52,444 nt of DNA from Neptuniibacter marinus (GTDB taxonomy: Bacteria > Pseudomonadota > Gammaproteobacteria > Pseudomonadales > Balneatricaceae), in the NCBI RefSeq assembly GCF_001597725.1, contig NZ_LUTR01000023.1, forward strand, positions 1 through 52,444, given 5' to 3'. Of the stretch, positions 8,523 to 16,577 are shown in pieces (the first letter of the stretch is position 1; each line of letters starts with the position of its first letter). Under the pieces are notes generated by a model. That model searched no databases, had not been told where the DNA came from, and saw only the letters and a list, made by a program, of their open reading frames with translations. A program made the translations under genes and the position numbers.

Positions 8523-9137
8523 TTAGTCCATATATTCAAGCTTTGACCTTTCTTGCAAGAGCTGATGCTCTAAATGCTGCAACTGGTAATACGAAGTCCG
8601 CTGCTCACGCTCAAACGCTCTTAACTTAAATAAAAGATCCTCTCGCTCTGCACTTGAAAGTCCACGACTGATTAAACGTTTCTCTGTCCGTTGAGCTTGT
8701 AATTCCACTTCATGAAGCTCTTTTTCTTGTCGCTCAAGCTCTTTTTCTAATTCTCGAACCTGCTGCTCTTGTTGATAAACCTGACGACCACTCTGGTAGG
8801 TTTCTAAAAAAGCAGGTTCTAAATCTTCAGGGCAAACATAATGATACTTAGCGCCACTTCGCCCCAATCTATAGCCGTTATCTTGATGGCAATAACGCTT
8901 CAAGCCCTCTTCACGCCCCATCAAATAAGGCTTAACATCAAAAGCAATTGTATATTCTGCACATGCCTCTTGGTGATTAGAAAGGAAGGTCTCTGAACGG
9001 CCCTGTAAGCCGTCACTATAACCTATGCCATACCAATCACCGGTTACACACTCCTCTTCACTTAAACTTGCGCAGCCTGATAACAGAGCAACTAAGGAAA
9101 TTAAAACAACACTTTTACTCGATCTCTTTGCTTCCAC
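8523..9137 (-). CDS. DUF2799-type outer-membrane or periplasmic lipoprotein
   Basis: A 204-residue lipoprotein. The signal peptide ends in a lipobox LLSGC with the lipidated Cys at about residue 22. The mature part has the DUF2799 pattern: DWYxIGYSDGLQGR, a second similar GREEGLKRYC repeat and a YRLGRSGAKYHYVCP segment. From about residue 120 it becomes a highly charged coiled coil (Glu, Gln and Arg rich). Residue 24 is Ser, which favours outer-membrane sorting. Function is unknown. It is convergent with the LysR gene (41-base gap) and 68 bases downstream of another unknown secreted-protein gene. Confidence 0.75.
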   Translation of the reverse strand: MEAKRSSKSVVLISLVALLSGCASLSEEECVTGDWYGIGYSDGLQGRSETFLSNHQEACAEYTIAFDVKPYLMGREEGLKRYCHQDNGYRLGRSGAKYHYVCPEDLEPAFLETYQSGRQVYQQEQQVRELEKELERQEKELHEVELQAQRTEKRLISRGLSSAEREDLLFKLRAFEREQRTSYYQLQHLEHQLLQERSKLEYMD

Positions 9138-9205
9138 TAAGCGAGACTCCTATCCACCTATAAAACTCAGCATAGCTCTGTAAAGCTGAATACAAAGAGA
9201 ATGAA

Positions 9206-9769
9206 TCAACGAATAATTAGATCAGGCAACCAACGTTGATTTCTATCAATTTCATCCCGCTCGCCTATACCTATCGGAGGGGTATTAAGGTCATCAGGAG
9301 GGGAAGCCAAGACATTAAGATCGATGGCTTGTGCTTCACCTCGAATTGATTCGCCATCAATTCTCATATCATAGTAAATACCATTCCAAAAGTTGGCGCC
9401 GAAGTCTTTCTTCTTTTTAAACATAAACAACAGATCATGAGACAACCAACTCATATCCCCAGAGGATACCTTATGAGGCTGCTGATATGGATAAGCAAGA
9501 TGACACCACAACTCAGGGCCCTCAAGGCACTTCATCTCCTTCATAGAAAGAAAAAAATCCTTAAATTTGTCATGATTCATATGTAACTTGTATCGACTAT
9601 GCTCTCCTTCCGGAGAAAAAGTGATATCGCCAACCAAAACCTCTTGGCCTTTTTTATCCACAAGCAAAACCTGCTTTTTGCCAATTAAAGCATCCGCAAA
9701 ACTATTAAATGAGATACATGTAAGCAATAAGGTCATTAATATAGGTTGTAATCTATAGAGCCCAGCCAT
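9206..9769 (-). CDS. Secreted protein of unknown function
   Basis: A 187-residue protein with a typical Sec signal peptide (basic start, hydrophobic core LMTLLLTCISF, cleavage probably after SFA near residue 26). I recognise no family. The mature part is polar, with four scattered Met-rich stretches and two Cys (CLEGPELWCHLAY), which could form a disulfide in the periplasm. It reads in the same direction as the DUF2799 lipoprotein gene, 68 bases apart, so the pair may be one transcript. The coding call is supported by length, signal peptide and codon usage like the neighbours. Confidence 0.65.
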   Translation of the reverse strand: MAGLYRLQPILMTLLLTCISFNSFADALIGKKQVLLVDKKGQEVLVGDITFSPEGEHSRYKLHMNHDKFKDFFLSMKEMKCLEGPELWCHLAYPYQQPHKVSSGDMSWLSHDLLFMFKKKKDFGANFWNGIYYDMRIDGESIRGEAQAIDLNVLASPPDDLNTPPIGIGERDEIDRNQRWLPDLIIR

Positions 9770-9906
9770 AATTTTTTCTCACAAAAACAAACGGTGTAAT
9801 TAAGTGTAGGAGGATATAAAACATCCACCATGCTACTTGGGTACAATATCCGTCTATAATGGATCTAAAAAGGATTCGCTAAACATCTTAAAACTGCGGT
9901 GTATAT

Positions 9907-10524
9907 ATGGGCTCATGCTGTAACAACAATAACCACTTCGATGGAGCATCAACAGAATATAAACGCGCCTTATGGTGGGTTATCGCAATTAATGCCCTCA
10001 TGTTTTTTATTGAAATGGGCGCTAGTATCCAAGCTAACTCACAAGCATTGCAAGCGGATGCCTTAGACTTTTTAGGCGACACAGCAACTTATTCTCTATC
10101 TTTGCTCGTCATTGGAAAATCTTTACAGGTCCGTAATCGGGCCGCTTTATTTAAAGCTACCAGCTTGATGATTATGGGCATAGGGGTATTCGGCATAACA
10201 CTTTATAAAGTGATATATATGCAAACCCCCAAAGCAGTAACTATGGGATCTGTTGGCGCACTCGCTTTCACTGCCAACTTAATTAGTGTCATGATCCTAC
10301 TGCGTTTTAGAAATGGGGATGCCAACGTTCGCTCCGTTTGGTTGTGCAGCCGTAACGATGCTATTGGTAATATTGCAGTTATGGTCGCAGCACTTGGCGT
10401 TTGGCAAAGCGCTTCCGCATGGCCAGACCTTATTGTTGCTTCAATTATGGCAGGATTATTTAGCTGGTCGGCCATACAGATTTTTCAGCAAGTCAGTAAG
10501 AGTAATGCAACAGCCGAGCCTTAA
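9907..10524 (+). CDS. Short CDF-like cation transporter without cytoplasmic domain
   Basis: A 205-residue membrane protein with six predicted helices, matching the membrane half of cation diffusion facilitators, which exchange divalent metal for protons. In helix 2 the motif ALDFLGD supplies a DxxxD pair (about D54/D58). In helix 5 the segment CSRNDAIGN places Cys147 and Asp151 where zinc CDF proteins have HxxxD. The C-terminal cytoplasmic dimerisation domain, usually about 90 residues, is absent. The N-terminus MGSCC followed by four Asn is an extra possible metal site. The Cys for His exchange hints at a softer or different metal. Family likely; substrate unknown. Confidence 0.75.
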   Translation: MGSCCNNNNHFDGASTEYKRALWWVIAINALMFFIEMGASIQANSQALQADALDFLGDTATYSLSLLVIGKSLQVRNRAALFKATSLMIMGIGVFGITLYKVIYMQTPKAVTMGSVGALAFTANLISVMILLRFRNGDANVRSVWLCSRNDAIGNIAVMVAALGVWQSASAWPDLIVASIMAGLFSWSAIQIFQQVSKSNATAEP

Positions 10525-10601
10525 TTAAACAGCATACAACTCGTTTTTAACACTCTATAAAAACTGCCACTTTAGACACAAAAATAATCTATACGTCATA
10601 A

Positions 10602-10635
10602 TTGACATGACAAATATAGGATTCCCCTATATAAA
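10602..10635 (+). promoter_or_regulatory. Promoter-like elements overlapped by an inverted repeat
   Basis: A perfect -35 hexamer TTGACA (10602-10607) precedes TATATAAA (10628-10635). The spacing is a rather long 20-22 bases. The spacer and -10 are covered by the inverted repeat ATATAGG-ATTCC-CCTATAT (10614-10632). A long spacer with an operator across it recalls promoters activated by DNA distortion, but that is only a guess. The downstream gene is the 40-residue membrane peptide at 10729. Confidence 0.4.
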
Positions 10636-10728
10636 CACAACAAAAAACCCCGAATAACAAAGGGTTATATAACTGGCACTATCTCTGCTTAGTCCTAGTA
10701 ACTTATTAACATATCTAGGAGCTTAGCC

Positions 10729-10851
10729 ATGAGCCATGTTGAAGAAAATGTTGAAGTCATCGGAATCGCTCCATCAGTTTTGATGGTTCTCGGAGGCTTA
10801 GTTGTTGCGATTTTACCTGCCATAGTGCAAATAGTATTACTCGCTAACTAA
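10729..10851 (+). CDS. Small single-helix membrane peptide (40 residues)
   Basis: ATG at 10729 with an excellent AGGAG site seven bases upstream opens a 40-codon frame ending at TAA 10851. The peptide has an acidic N-terminus (MSHVEENVEVIG) and one hydrophobic segment from about residue 13 to 38, ending in LAN. A promoter-like element lies about 100 bases upstream and a clear terminator 48 bases downstream, so it looks like an independent gene. I recognise no family. Candidate roles include a small subunit of a membrane complex, a transporter regulator or a type I toxin; the acidic start argues somewhat against a toxin. Confidence 0.6.
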   Translation: MSHVEENVEVIGIAPSVLMVLGGLVVAILPAIVQIVLLAN

Positions 10852-10898
10852 CCCCAAGTAGCTTGCAAACAGCGCCCACATGTAAGAAAAAAAGATCA

Positions 10899-10933
10899 AT
10901 CAGATACTGTCCCTCAACAGTATCTGATCTTTT
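10899..10933 (+). terminator. Intrinsic terminator after the small peptide gene
   Basis: An 11-bp stem, ATCAGATACTG paired with CAGTATCTGAT, with an eight-base loop (10910-10917), is followed by CTTTT. The plus-strand T run makes it a terminator for the small gene that ends at 10851. Confidence 0.75.
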
Positions 10934-11094
10934 CCTAATCGGCCTCGCACTTAATACGCATTATTTATACAAGAAAGAGAAAGTTCTCCTATAATCCATA
11001 AAGCAAAAGCTTTATTCGTGCTTTAGCCACGCTCTATAAGATTAACTGGCACAGCACTCAACCACTCATCTATTTTTCAGATAATAGAGACACC

Positions 11095-12072
11095 ATGGAT
11101 GGAACTTTGAAAATTAGCCTGCCCCTTTGTATCGCTGTGTTAGCCCTTTTTAGTTCGATTATTCACGGGGGGCAACACTTGAGCCCACTTCCTAAAATAA
11201 AGATCGCAGTATCAACAACCCCCCTTTCCGCACCTGTATATATTGCAAAAGTTAAAGGTTATTTTATTAATGCAGGTCTTGATGTTTCTATCTTAGAAAT
11301 CGATGGTGGGGATCAATGTTTTACAGCATTACAAACAGGAAAAGCTGACATGGCCACTGTATCTAACTCTGTGATCATGTTTAATAGCTTTAAGCACTCA
11401 AACTTTGAAGTAATTTCTAGCTTCGCAAAATCAGATAACGACTTAAAAATCGTTTCTTTTAAACAAAAGAATATTCGTACAGCCCATGATTTAAGAGGAA
11501 GAACTGTCGGCCTTGTAAAAGGCAGTGCAAGCGAATATTTCTTTCATCTTTGGCTAAGCGAGTCAGAAATAGATATTGCGGAGGTAGATGTAAAATCTTA
11601 TTTTGCCAACGAACTACCCACTGTACTTGAGCAAGGTAAAGTTGATGCGATTTCGGTATGGGAACCTTTTGCCTACCAAATAAACAAGTCTAATAATGAT
11701 ATAGAGATCATGAACACTAAAGGACTCTACAACTTATCCTTTAACCTTATTGGCTTGCGAGACAACCCTTTGCTCACATCCACGCAAACCTTAGGCAATC
11801 AAAAACAGACCAAACAAAAAATCACAGAAGCATTGAATAAAGCAGTCCGCTTTATCGCTATTAATCCAGAAAGATCACAACTGATTCTGCGCCGTCACTT
11901 AAAGCTTAGTCAGCACTTTATCGACTGGGTCTGGCAAGACTATACCTTTAAGCTATTATTGAATGAGCCTTTGCTCAGCTCGGTAAAGAATCAAGCTCAA
12001 TGGGCGATTGATAGAGAATTAGTTCCACAAGAAAATACGCCCGATTTCAGTAAAATCATCCTCTTAGACTAG
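11095..12072 (+). CDS. Orphan NMT1/THI5-like periplasmic substrate-binding protein
   Basis: A 325-residue secreted protein of the SsuA/TauA/NrtA-like binding-protein class. The N-terminal hydrophobic segment (about 8-25) is followed by IKIAVSTTPLSAPVYIAKVKGYF, the characteristic opening of this family. The later DLRGRTVGLVKGSASEYF and VDAISVWEPFAY blocks also match. These proteins deliver sulfonates, nitrate, pyrimidine precursors or similar ligands to ABC importers. No permease or ATPase gene lies beside it; the nearest ABC genes (znuBC) belong to zinc uptake. It may work with distant components or in signalling. Fold confident; ligand unknown. Confidence 0.8.
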   Translation: MDGTLKISLPLCIAVLALFSSIIHGGQHLSPLPKIKIAVSTTPLSAPVYIAKVKGYFINAGLDVSILEIDGGDQCFTALQTGKADMATVSNSVIMFNSFKHSNFEVISSFAKSDNDLKIVSFKQKNIRTAHDLRGRTVGLVKGSASEYFFHLWLSESEIDIAEVDVKSYFANELPTVLEQGKVDAISVWEPFAYQINKSNNDIEIMNTKGLYNLSFNLIGLRDNPLLTSTQTLGNQKQTKQKITEALNKAVRFIAINPERSQLILRRHLKLSQHFIDWVWQDYTFKLLLNEPLLSSVKNQAQWAIDRELVPQENTPDFSKIILLD

Positions 12073-12106
12073 TCATAAGCGATACAACGAGAGAGCGGGA
12101 GAAAGC

Positions 12107-12150
12107 AAATACCGCTACCACAGCTCAAGAACGATGTGATAACGGTATTT
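12107..12150. terminator. Possible weak bidirectional terminator between convergent genes
   Basis: AAATACCG (12107-12114) and CGGTATTT (12143-12150) are complementary, separated by 28 bases, in the 93-base gap between the convergent binding-protein and znuA genes. The long loop makes this weak. Confidence 0.3.
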
Positions 12151-12165
12151 ATTCAAAGATTGGCC

Positions 12166-13101
12166 TTATTTCAAACAGCTTTCGATACTATTCGCAAGGT
12201 CTTTAAGGTAGCCAGCATACCCCTGAGAAAGCGACATATCAGTAGCCAATGGATCCAAACGTCCTAAATTAACAGGCAGGTCGGCAACAATTCGCTCTAC
12301 AATAGGTGCTTCGAACTGAGGCTCAACAAATACACAACGAACAGCTGGCTCGTTTAATATTTTTTCAATTCTTGCTAGTTTTTTAGCGCCCGGTGATCGA
12401 GCTGGATCAACTGTAAAAAACGCTCTCTGATTTAGCCCATAGTGTTCAACAAAAAGAGAAAACGCATCGTGAAAAACAACAAAACCACTCTTTTGGTAAG
12501 GCGCCAACTGCTGCTGAATCTGCTTATCCGCTTGCAATAGATCACGCTTAAAGGCTTGATAGTTCTGTTCTAATTTCTCCGACAATTCCGGCGACTGCTG
12601 TTGCAACATATCTTTAATCTGCTCAGCGGCCTCCAACATATAAATAGGATCCATCCAGATATGCGGGTCAACGTCACCATGATGGTGATGTTCGTCGTGC
12701 TCTTCATGTTCGTCGTGTTCGTTGTGCTCTTCGTGTTCCTTATGGGACGCAGCTTGGTGTTCATGTTCATGATGATCACCATCATCCTCTTCAGTTTTTA
12801 AGAGCTGAAGAACAGGTCGATCGGAGCGCAACAGCGTCTTTTCCAGAAATTGTTCCATTTCTGGCCCTACCCATATAACAAGATCTGCCTTTTGCAGTGT
12901 ACGAATATCAGATGGCTTTAAGGAATAATGATGAGGCGAAGCGCCCGGTGGAATTAGTAGATCAACCTCCCCTAAATCTGCCACAATAGCATGCGCAACT
13001 AACTGAAGTGGTTTTACACTCGCCACCAACTGCAAACGCTCTTGGGCAATTAGCATTGGAGATAATAAAAAGATGGCTGTAACAAAGGCTAGCTTTTTCA
13101 T
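12166..13101 (-). CDS. znuA: High-affinity zinc-binding protein ZnuA
   Basis: A 311-residue periplasmic zinc receptor of the ZnuABC importer (cluster A-I binding protein). A signal peptide (about 1-19) leads the mature domain. The zinc ligands are expected at His in SPHHYS (about H58), DPHIWMDP (about H147) and FHDAF (about H211). Between about residues 110 and 141 lies a disordered loop with 14 His plus many Asp and Glu, typical of ZnuA and thought to scavenge or sense zinc. The gene is divergent from zur-znuCB and shares its Zur box. The family is certain, and the genomic context confirms zinc over manganese. Confidence 0.95.
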   Translation of the reverse strand: MKKLAFVTAIFLLSPMLIAQERLQLVASVKPLQLVAHAIVADLGEVDLLIPPGASPHHYSLKPSDIRTLQKADLVIWVGPEMEQFLEKTLLRSDRPVLQLLKTEEDDGDHHEHEHQAASHKEHEEHNEHDEHEEHDEHHHHGDVDPHIWMDPIYMLEAAEQIKDMLQQQSPELSEKLEQNYQAFKRDLLQADKQIQQQLAPYQKSGFVVFHDAFSLFVEHYGLNQRAFFTVDPARSPGAKKLARIEKILNEPAVRCVFVEPQFEAPIVERIVADLPVNLGRLDPLATDMSLSQGYAGYLKDLANSIESCLK

Positions 13102-13129
13102 TGATATAATACATCTCAGATAATTTTCA

Positions 13130-13142
13130 GTTATAATATAAC
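13130..13142. promoter_or_regulatory. Zur box in the znuA / zur-znuCB divergent promoter
   Basis: GTTATA-A-TATAAC is a perfect palindrome, the core of the gammaproteobacterial Zur operator. It lies 28 bases before the znuA ATG and 12 bases before the first possible zur ATG, and a TATAAT sequence is inside it, so bound Zur would block both promoters. It predicts repression of both transcripts when zinc is plentiful. Confidence 0.85.
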
Positions 13143-13154
13143 ATAAAACAATAA

Positions 13155-13655
13155 ATGATAACTTTTATGCCAAAATCTCAACTTGCTTTTCGATCTGAAC
13201 ATGACCACAGTGACTGTATAGAGCATGCATTATCTGAGGCTCGTGAGCTATGCGCCGAACGGAAACTACGTTTTACACCTATCCGTGAACTTGTCCTTAA
13301 AACGATTTGGCAAAGTCATAAACCACTAGGTGCTTATGAACTACTTCCCACCTTAGCAGAGGCGGGTTTTAACTCAGCACCACCGACTGTGTACCGCGCT
13401 CTTGATTTTTTACAGGAGCAGGGATTTGTCCATCGAATCGCACTGCTCAATGCTTTTATTGGCTGCCCTCACCCACAGAAAGCTCACGAAAGCTCCTTTT
13501 TAATCTGTAGCCAATGCAATAATGCCGTTGAGATTGAAACCTCAGGGATCAGTAAAGAGGTCAATAAACAAGCTGAGCTATTAGGGTTTATCCCAGAGCA
13601 GCAATCTATCGAAGTTTTAGGCACCTGCCCTGAATGTCAGCGAGTCAGCCCATAA
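13155..13655 (+). CDS. zur: Zinc uptake regulator Zur (Fur family)
   Basis: A 166-residue Fur-family repressor. The winged-helix domain (about 35-95) contains [13 protein letters not shown] and the recognition helix [12 protein letters not shown]. The dimer domain follows, with structural-zinc CxxC pairs at about Cys118/121 and Cys158/161. The sequence type and its position in the zinc locus identify Zur over Fur. Two ATGs are possible (13155 and 13167), neither with a good ribosome site; the second would put more room after the Zur box. It represses itself and the two znu transcripts through the site just upstream. znuC follows with a one-base stop/start overlap. Confidence 0.95.
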   Translation: MITFMPKSQLAFRSEHDHSDCIEHALSEARELCAERKLRFTPIRELVLKTIWQSHKPLGAYELLPTLAEAGFNSAPPTVYRALDFLQEQGFVHRIALLNAFIGCPHPQKAHESSFLICSQCNNAVEIETSGISKEVNKQAELLGFIPEQQSIEVLGTCPECQRVSP

Positions 13656-14449
13656 TGAATCAGCCACATCGCCATGAACCTCTAATTAAGCTGGATATGG
13701 TTAACCTTCATTTTGGCCAGAATCATGTTTTGCAAAATATCAGCACCGAACTCCACAAAGGTTGTATAACAACTATTATTGGTCCCAACGGTGCGGGAAA
13801 AACTACCTTAGTCAGGGTTATTCTTGGCTTATTAAAACCCGACAGCGGCAATATATGGAAAGAAAGCAATCTTCGTATTGGCTATATGCCGCAGAAATTA
13901 CAAGTCGATAAAACCTTTCCTTTAACGGTCGAACGCTTTTTAAAAACTGCCCAAAACTGCAATCAGGAGCAGATACAGACCGCGCTAAACGATGTAGGCG
14001 CATCTCTATTACTCAAGCAATCTATCCACCATTTATCAGGCGGAGAGATGCAGCGAATTTTACTAGCCCGCGCTTTATTGCGTGATCCCCACTTACTCGT
14101 TTTAGATGAACCTGTACAAGGGGTGGATATTAACGGGCAGCTAGAACTTTATAACCTTATCTCTCGTATACGAGATGAGCGCGGCTGTGGCGTATTAATG
14201 ATCAGTCATGACCTCCACTTAGTCATGGCATCAACAGATCATGTAGTTTGCATAAACCATCACGTTTGCTGCTCAGGTCACCCAGAGCACGTTACCAATG
14301 ACCCATCCTTTACTGAGCTATTTGGCATTAAAGGAAGCGAACAACTAGCCGTCTACAGTCACCACCATAATCATCGGCATGATGAGCACGGAAATATCAT
14401 TCCAGAAAATGAGCGCACGAGCAGCTCGAGTCACAAGGATTGCTGCTAA
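13655..14449 (+). CDS. znuC: Zinc ABC transporter ATP-binding protein ZnuC
   Basis: A 264-residue ABC ATPase that powers ZnuAB zinc import. Walker A GPNGAGKT (about 43-50), signature LSGGEMQR (about 127-134), Walker B LLVLDEP (about 147-153) and switch His in ISHD (about 185) are all present. The start is taken as the ATG overlapping the zur stop by one base (TAATG); an in-frame ATG at 13634 inside zur would add seven residues. The C-terminus is His-rich ([12 protein letters not shown], about 234-245) with a closing CC, an extension found in many ZnuC proteins that may bind zinc. It is coupled to znuB by another TAATG. Confidence 0.95.
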   Translation: MNQPHRHEPLIKLDMVNLHFGQNHVLQNISTELHKGCITTIIGPNGAGKTTLVRVILGLLKPDSGNIWKESNLRIGYMPQKLQVDKTFPLTVERFLKTAQNCNQEQIQTALNDVGASLLLKQSIHHLSGGEMQRILLARALLRDPHLLVLDEPVQGVDINGQLELYNLISRIRDERGCGVLMISHDLHLVMASTDHVVCINHHVCCSGHPEHVTNDPSFTELFGIKGSEQLAVYSHHHNHRHDEHGNIIPENERTSSSSHKDCC

Positions 14450-15237
14450 TGCCTGATTTTCTTATTTACGCGCTACTCGGCGGCTTAGGTGTAGCAATAG
14501 TCGCAGGGCCTCTAGGCTCATTTGTAGTTTGGCGTCGTATGGCTTATTTTGGTGATACCCTCGCCCACTCAGCGTTACTAGGGGTCTCCATTGGCTTTTT
14601 ACTCGACATTAATCTCAACTTATCCGTTATTATTTGCTGCGTAGGCTTGGCGCTTGTACTTGTTGCCTTGCAACGTCAACGTATGGTCGCTACAGACACT
14701 TTATTGGGCATAATGGCCCACAGTGCGCTTTCCCTTGGTTTGGTTGCTGTCGCGTTGCTGGAAATCCGTGTTGACTTAATGTCATATCTTTTTGGTGACC
14801 TGTTGGCGGTCAGTCCGCAAGACCTCTTCTGGATATACGGTGGTGGCGTTGCAGTTTTACTACTCCTAAAATTACTCTGGCAGCCCCTACTTGCGATCAC
14901 GATCAATGAAGAGCTAGCTCATGTGGAGGGCGTCAACGTACCGCTTATCCGTTTGATTTTGATGCTGTTAATTGCAGTAGTCATTGCTATAGCAATGAAA
15001 ATAGTGGGTTTACTGCTCATTACCTCTCTTTTGATAATTCCAGCTGCCGCGGCTCGGCGCTTAGCTCGCACACCTGAACAGATGGCTATTGGTGCCGGCG
15101 TTATAGGGTGCCTATCAATCTTGGGCGGGATAAGCCTATCTTGGTACTTTGATACACCGGCAGGCCCTTCAGTGGTAGTCGTATCTTTAGCACTCTTCAT
15201 TGCACTCTACAGCCTACCAACTAAACAACAAACATGA
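14449..15237 (+). CDS. znuB: Zinc ABC transporter permease ZnuB
   Basis: A 262-residue inner-membrane permease of the ABC-3 family, with about eight hydrophobic helices. It contains the FGDTLAHSALLGV segment near residue 36, which is the conserved coupling and translocation region of metal permeases. It forms the channel for zinc delivered by ZnuA. The ATG overlaps the znuC stop by one base; a TTG nine bases earlier is less likely. The stop overlaps the start of the MATE gene by four bases (ATGA). Assignment is firm from sequence and operon. Confidence 0.95.
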   Translation: MPDFLIYALLGGLGVAIVAGPLGSFVVWRRMAYFGDTLAHSALLGVSIGFLLDINLNLSVIICCVGLALVLVALQRQRMVATDTLLGIMAHSALSLGLVAVALLEIRVDLMSYLFGDLLAVSPQDLFWIYGGGVAVLLLLKLLWQPLLAITINEELAHVEGVNVPLIRLILMLLIAVVIAIAMKIVGLLLITSLLIIPAAAARRLARTPEQMAIGAGVIGCLSILGGISLSWYFDTPAGPSVVVVSLALFIALYSLPTKQQT

Positions 15238-16577
15238 TCGCATCGCTGTATAAATATTGGCCCGACAAGCAGCGTCACAGACAAGTATGGGCATTAGCTT
15301 GGCCTCTAATGCTATCCAATATCACTGTACCTCTATTAGGCTTGGTCGATACCGCTGTTATTGGTCATCTGCCAGAAAGTCATCATTTAGGGGCGGTAGC
15401 TGTCGGCAGTATGATTTTTACCGTTCTCTACTGGGCCTTTGGGTTTCTACGCATGGGAACTACGGGCATGACAGCCCAAGCTTTAGGTGATAATAATGGC
15501 GCCTTAAACCGCCAACTCCTCGCGCAATCGATCATATTGGCAACGGCGATAGGGTTGCTTATTTTATTATTTCGCACGCCTATTATCAGTTTAGCTCTGT
15601 CACTAATGGGGGCTGAGCCTTTAGTAACCACAGAAGCGGAAAAATATAGTGAGATCCGCATTTTAGGCGCCCCAGCAGTGCTATGTAACTACGCATTGCT
15701 GGGCTGGTTTGTCGGCAACCAAAATACACGTATCCCCCTCCTCATATTATTGGTCACCAACATCATCAATATGTTGTTAGATATACTCGCAGTCTATGGC
15801 TTAGGTATGCATGCAGATGGGGTTGCGGCGGCCACCGTTTTTTCTGAATATTTCGCGCTTTTTCTCGGCCTCTACCTCGCGAAGAAACATCTGAAAAATG
15901 TTTCATCTCAACTTGAGATAGCCTGCCTAAAACGGCTCAGTGATTATATAAATTTGATTGCGGTAAACCGTTATCTTTTTATTCGTACACTGTGTATTTT
16001 AGGCTCCATTGCCTTTTTTACTGCCCAAGGAGCCAAACAAGGCACGGATATTCTCTCTGCTAATGCGGTTCTACTTAACTTTTTATTATTAATCTCTAAC
16101 TGGCTCGATGGGTTTGCACATGCAACCGAAGCTCTATCAGGTAAGTATATCGGGGCGAAAAAGCTAACCACATTTTATCAATCATTGGTCAGCGCTTTAA
16201 GCTGGTCTGTAGGTACAGCAGCCCTACTTTCGCTGGCATTTTGGTTAGCTGGCGATCTTATTATTAATCTACTCACCGGCATTGAAAGCGTACGTATCAT
16301 TGCTAAAGCCTACTTGCCCTGGATTATCGTCTTACCCTTAATTGGTGTCTGGAGTTTTCTGCTCGACGGTATTTTTGTTGGCGCAACCCAATTTAAAGCG
16401 ATGCAAAATACGATGCTGTTCTCTGTTTTCATCGTTTTTCTACCTTTATGGTGGTTGACTCAAAGCTATGGAAATCAAGGTTTGTGGTTCTCATTTCTTG
16501 CTCTTTTTGTGGCAAGAGCGCTCTCTGGCGGCTATGTTTACTGGACGAACTGCAAACATAAGCGTTGGATAAATTGA
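15234..16577 (+). CDS. MATE family efflux transporter (DinF-like)
   Basis: A 447-residue protein with 12 predicted membrane helices in the two six-helix bundles of MATE transporters. The opening WALAWPLMLSNITVPLLGLVDTAVIGHL, with its helix-1 Asp, is characteristic of the DinF branch. These pumps export organic cations or other toxic molecules against sodium or proton. The start codon overlaps the znuB stop (ATGA), so it belongs to the zur-znuCB transcript and should be induced by zinc shortage. Its substrate is unknown; export of a zinc-binding metabolite is one speculative idea. Confidence 0.85.
   Translation: MIASLYKYWPDKQRHRQVWALAWPLMLSNITVPLLGLVDTAVIGHLPESHHLGAVAVGSMIFTVLYWAFGFLRMGTTGMTAQALGDNNGALNRQLLAQSIILATAIGLLILLFRTPIISLALSLMGAEPLVTTEAEKYSEIRILGAPAVLCNYALLGWFVGNQNTRIPLLILLVTNIINMLLDILAVYGLGMHADGVAAATVFSEYFALFLGLYLAKKHLKNVSSQLEIACLKRLSDYINLIAVNRYLFIRTLCILGSIAFFTAQGAKQGTDILSANAVLLNFLLLISNWLDGFAHATEALSGKYIGAKKLTTFYQSLVSALSWSVGTAALLSLAFWLAGDLIINLLTGIESVRIIAKAYLPWIIVLPLIGVWSFLLDGIFVGATQFKAMQNTMLFSVFIVFLPLWWLTQSYGNQGLWFSFLALFVARALSGGYVYWTNCKHKRWIN

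Noticed and set aside
12601-12801. Open frame opposite znuA with a run of Met, Phe and Val
   Set aside because: It is the mirror of the His/Asp/Glu-rich loop of ZnuA read on the other strand; no ribosome site, no plausible protein.
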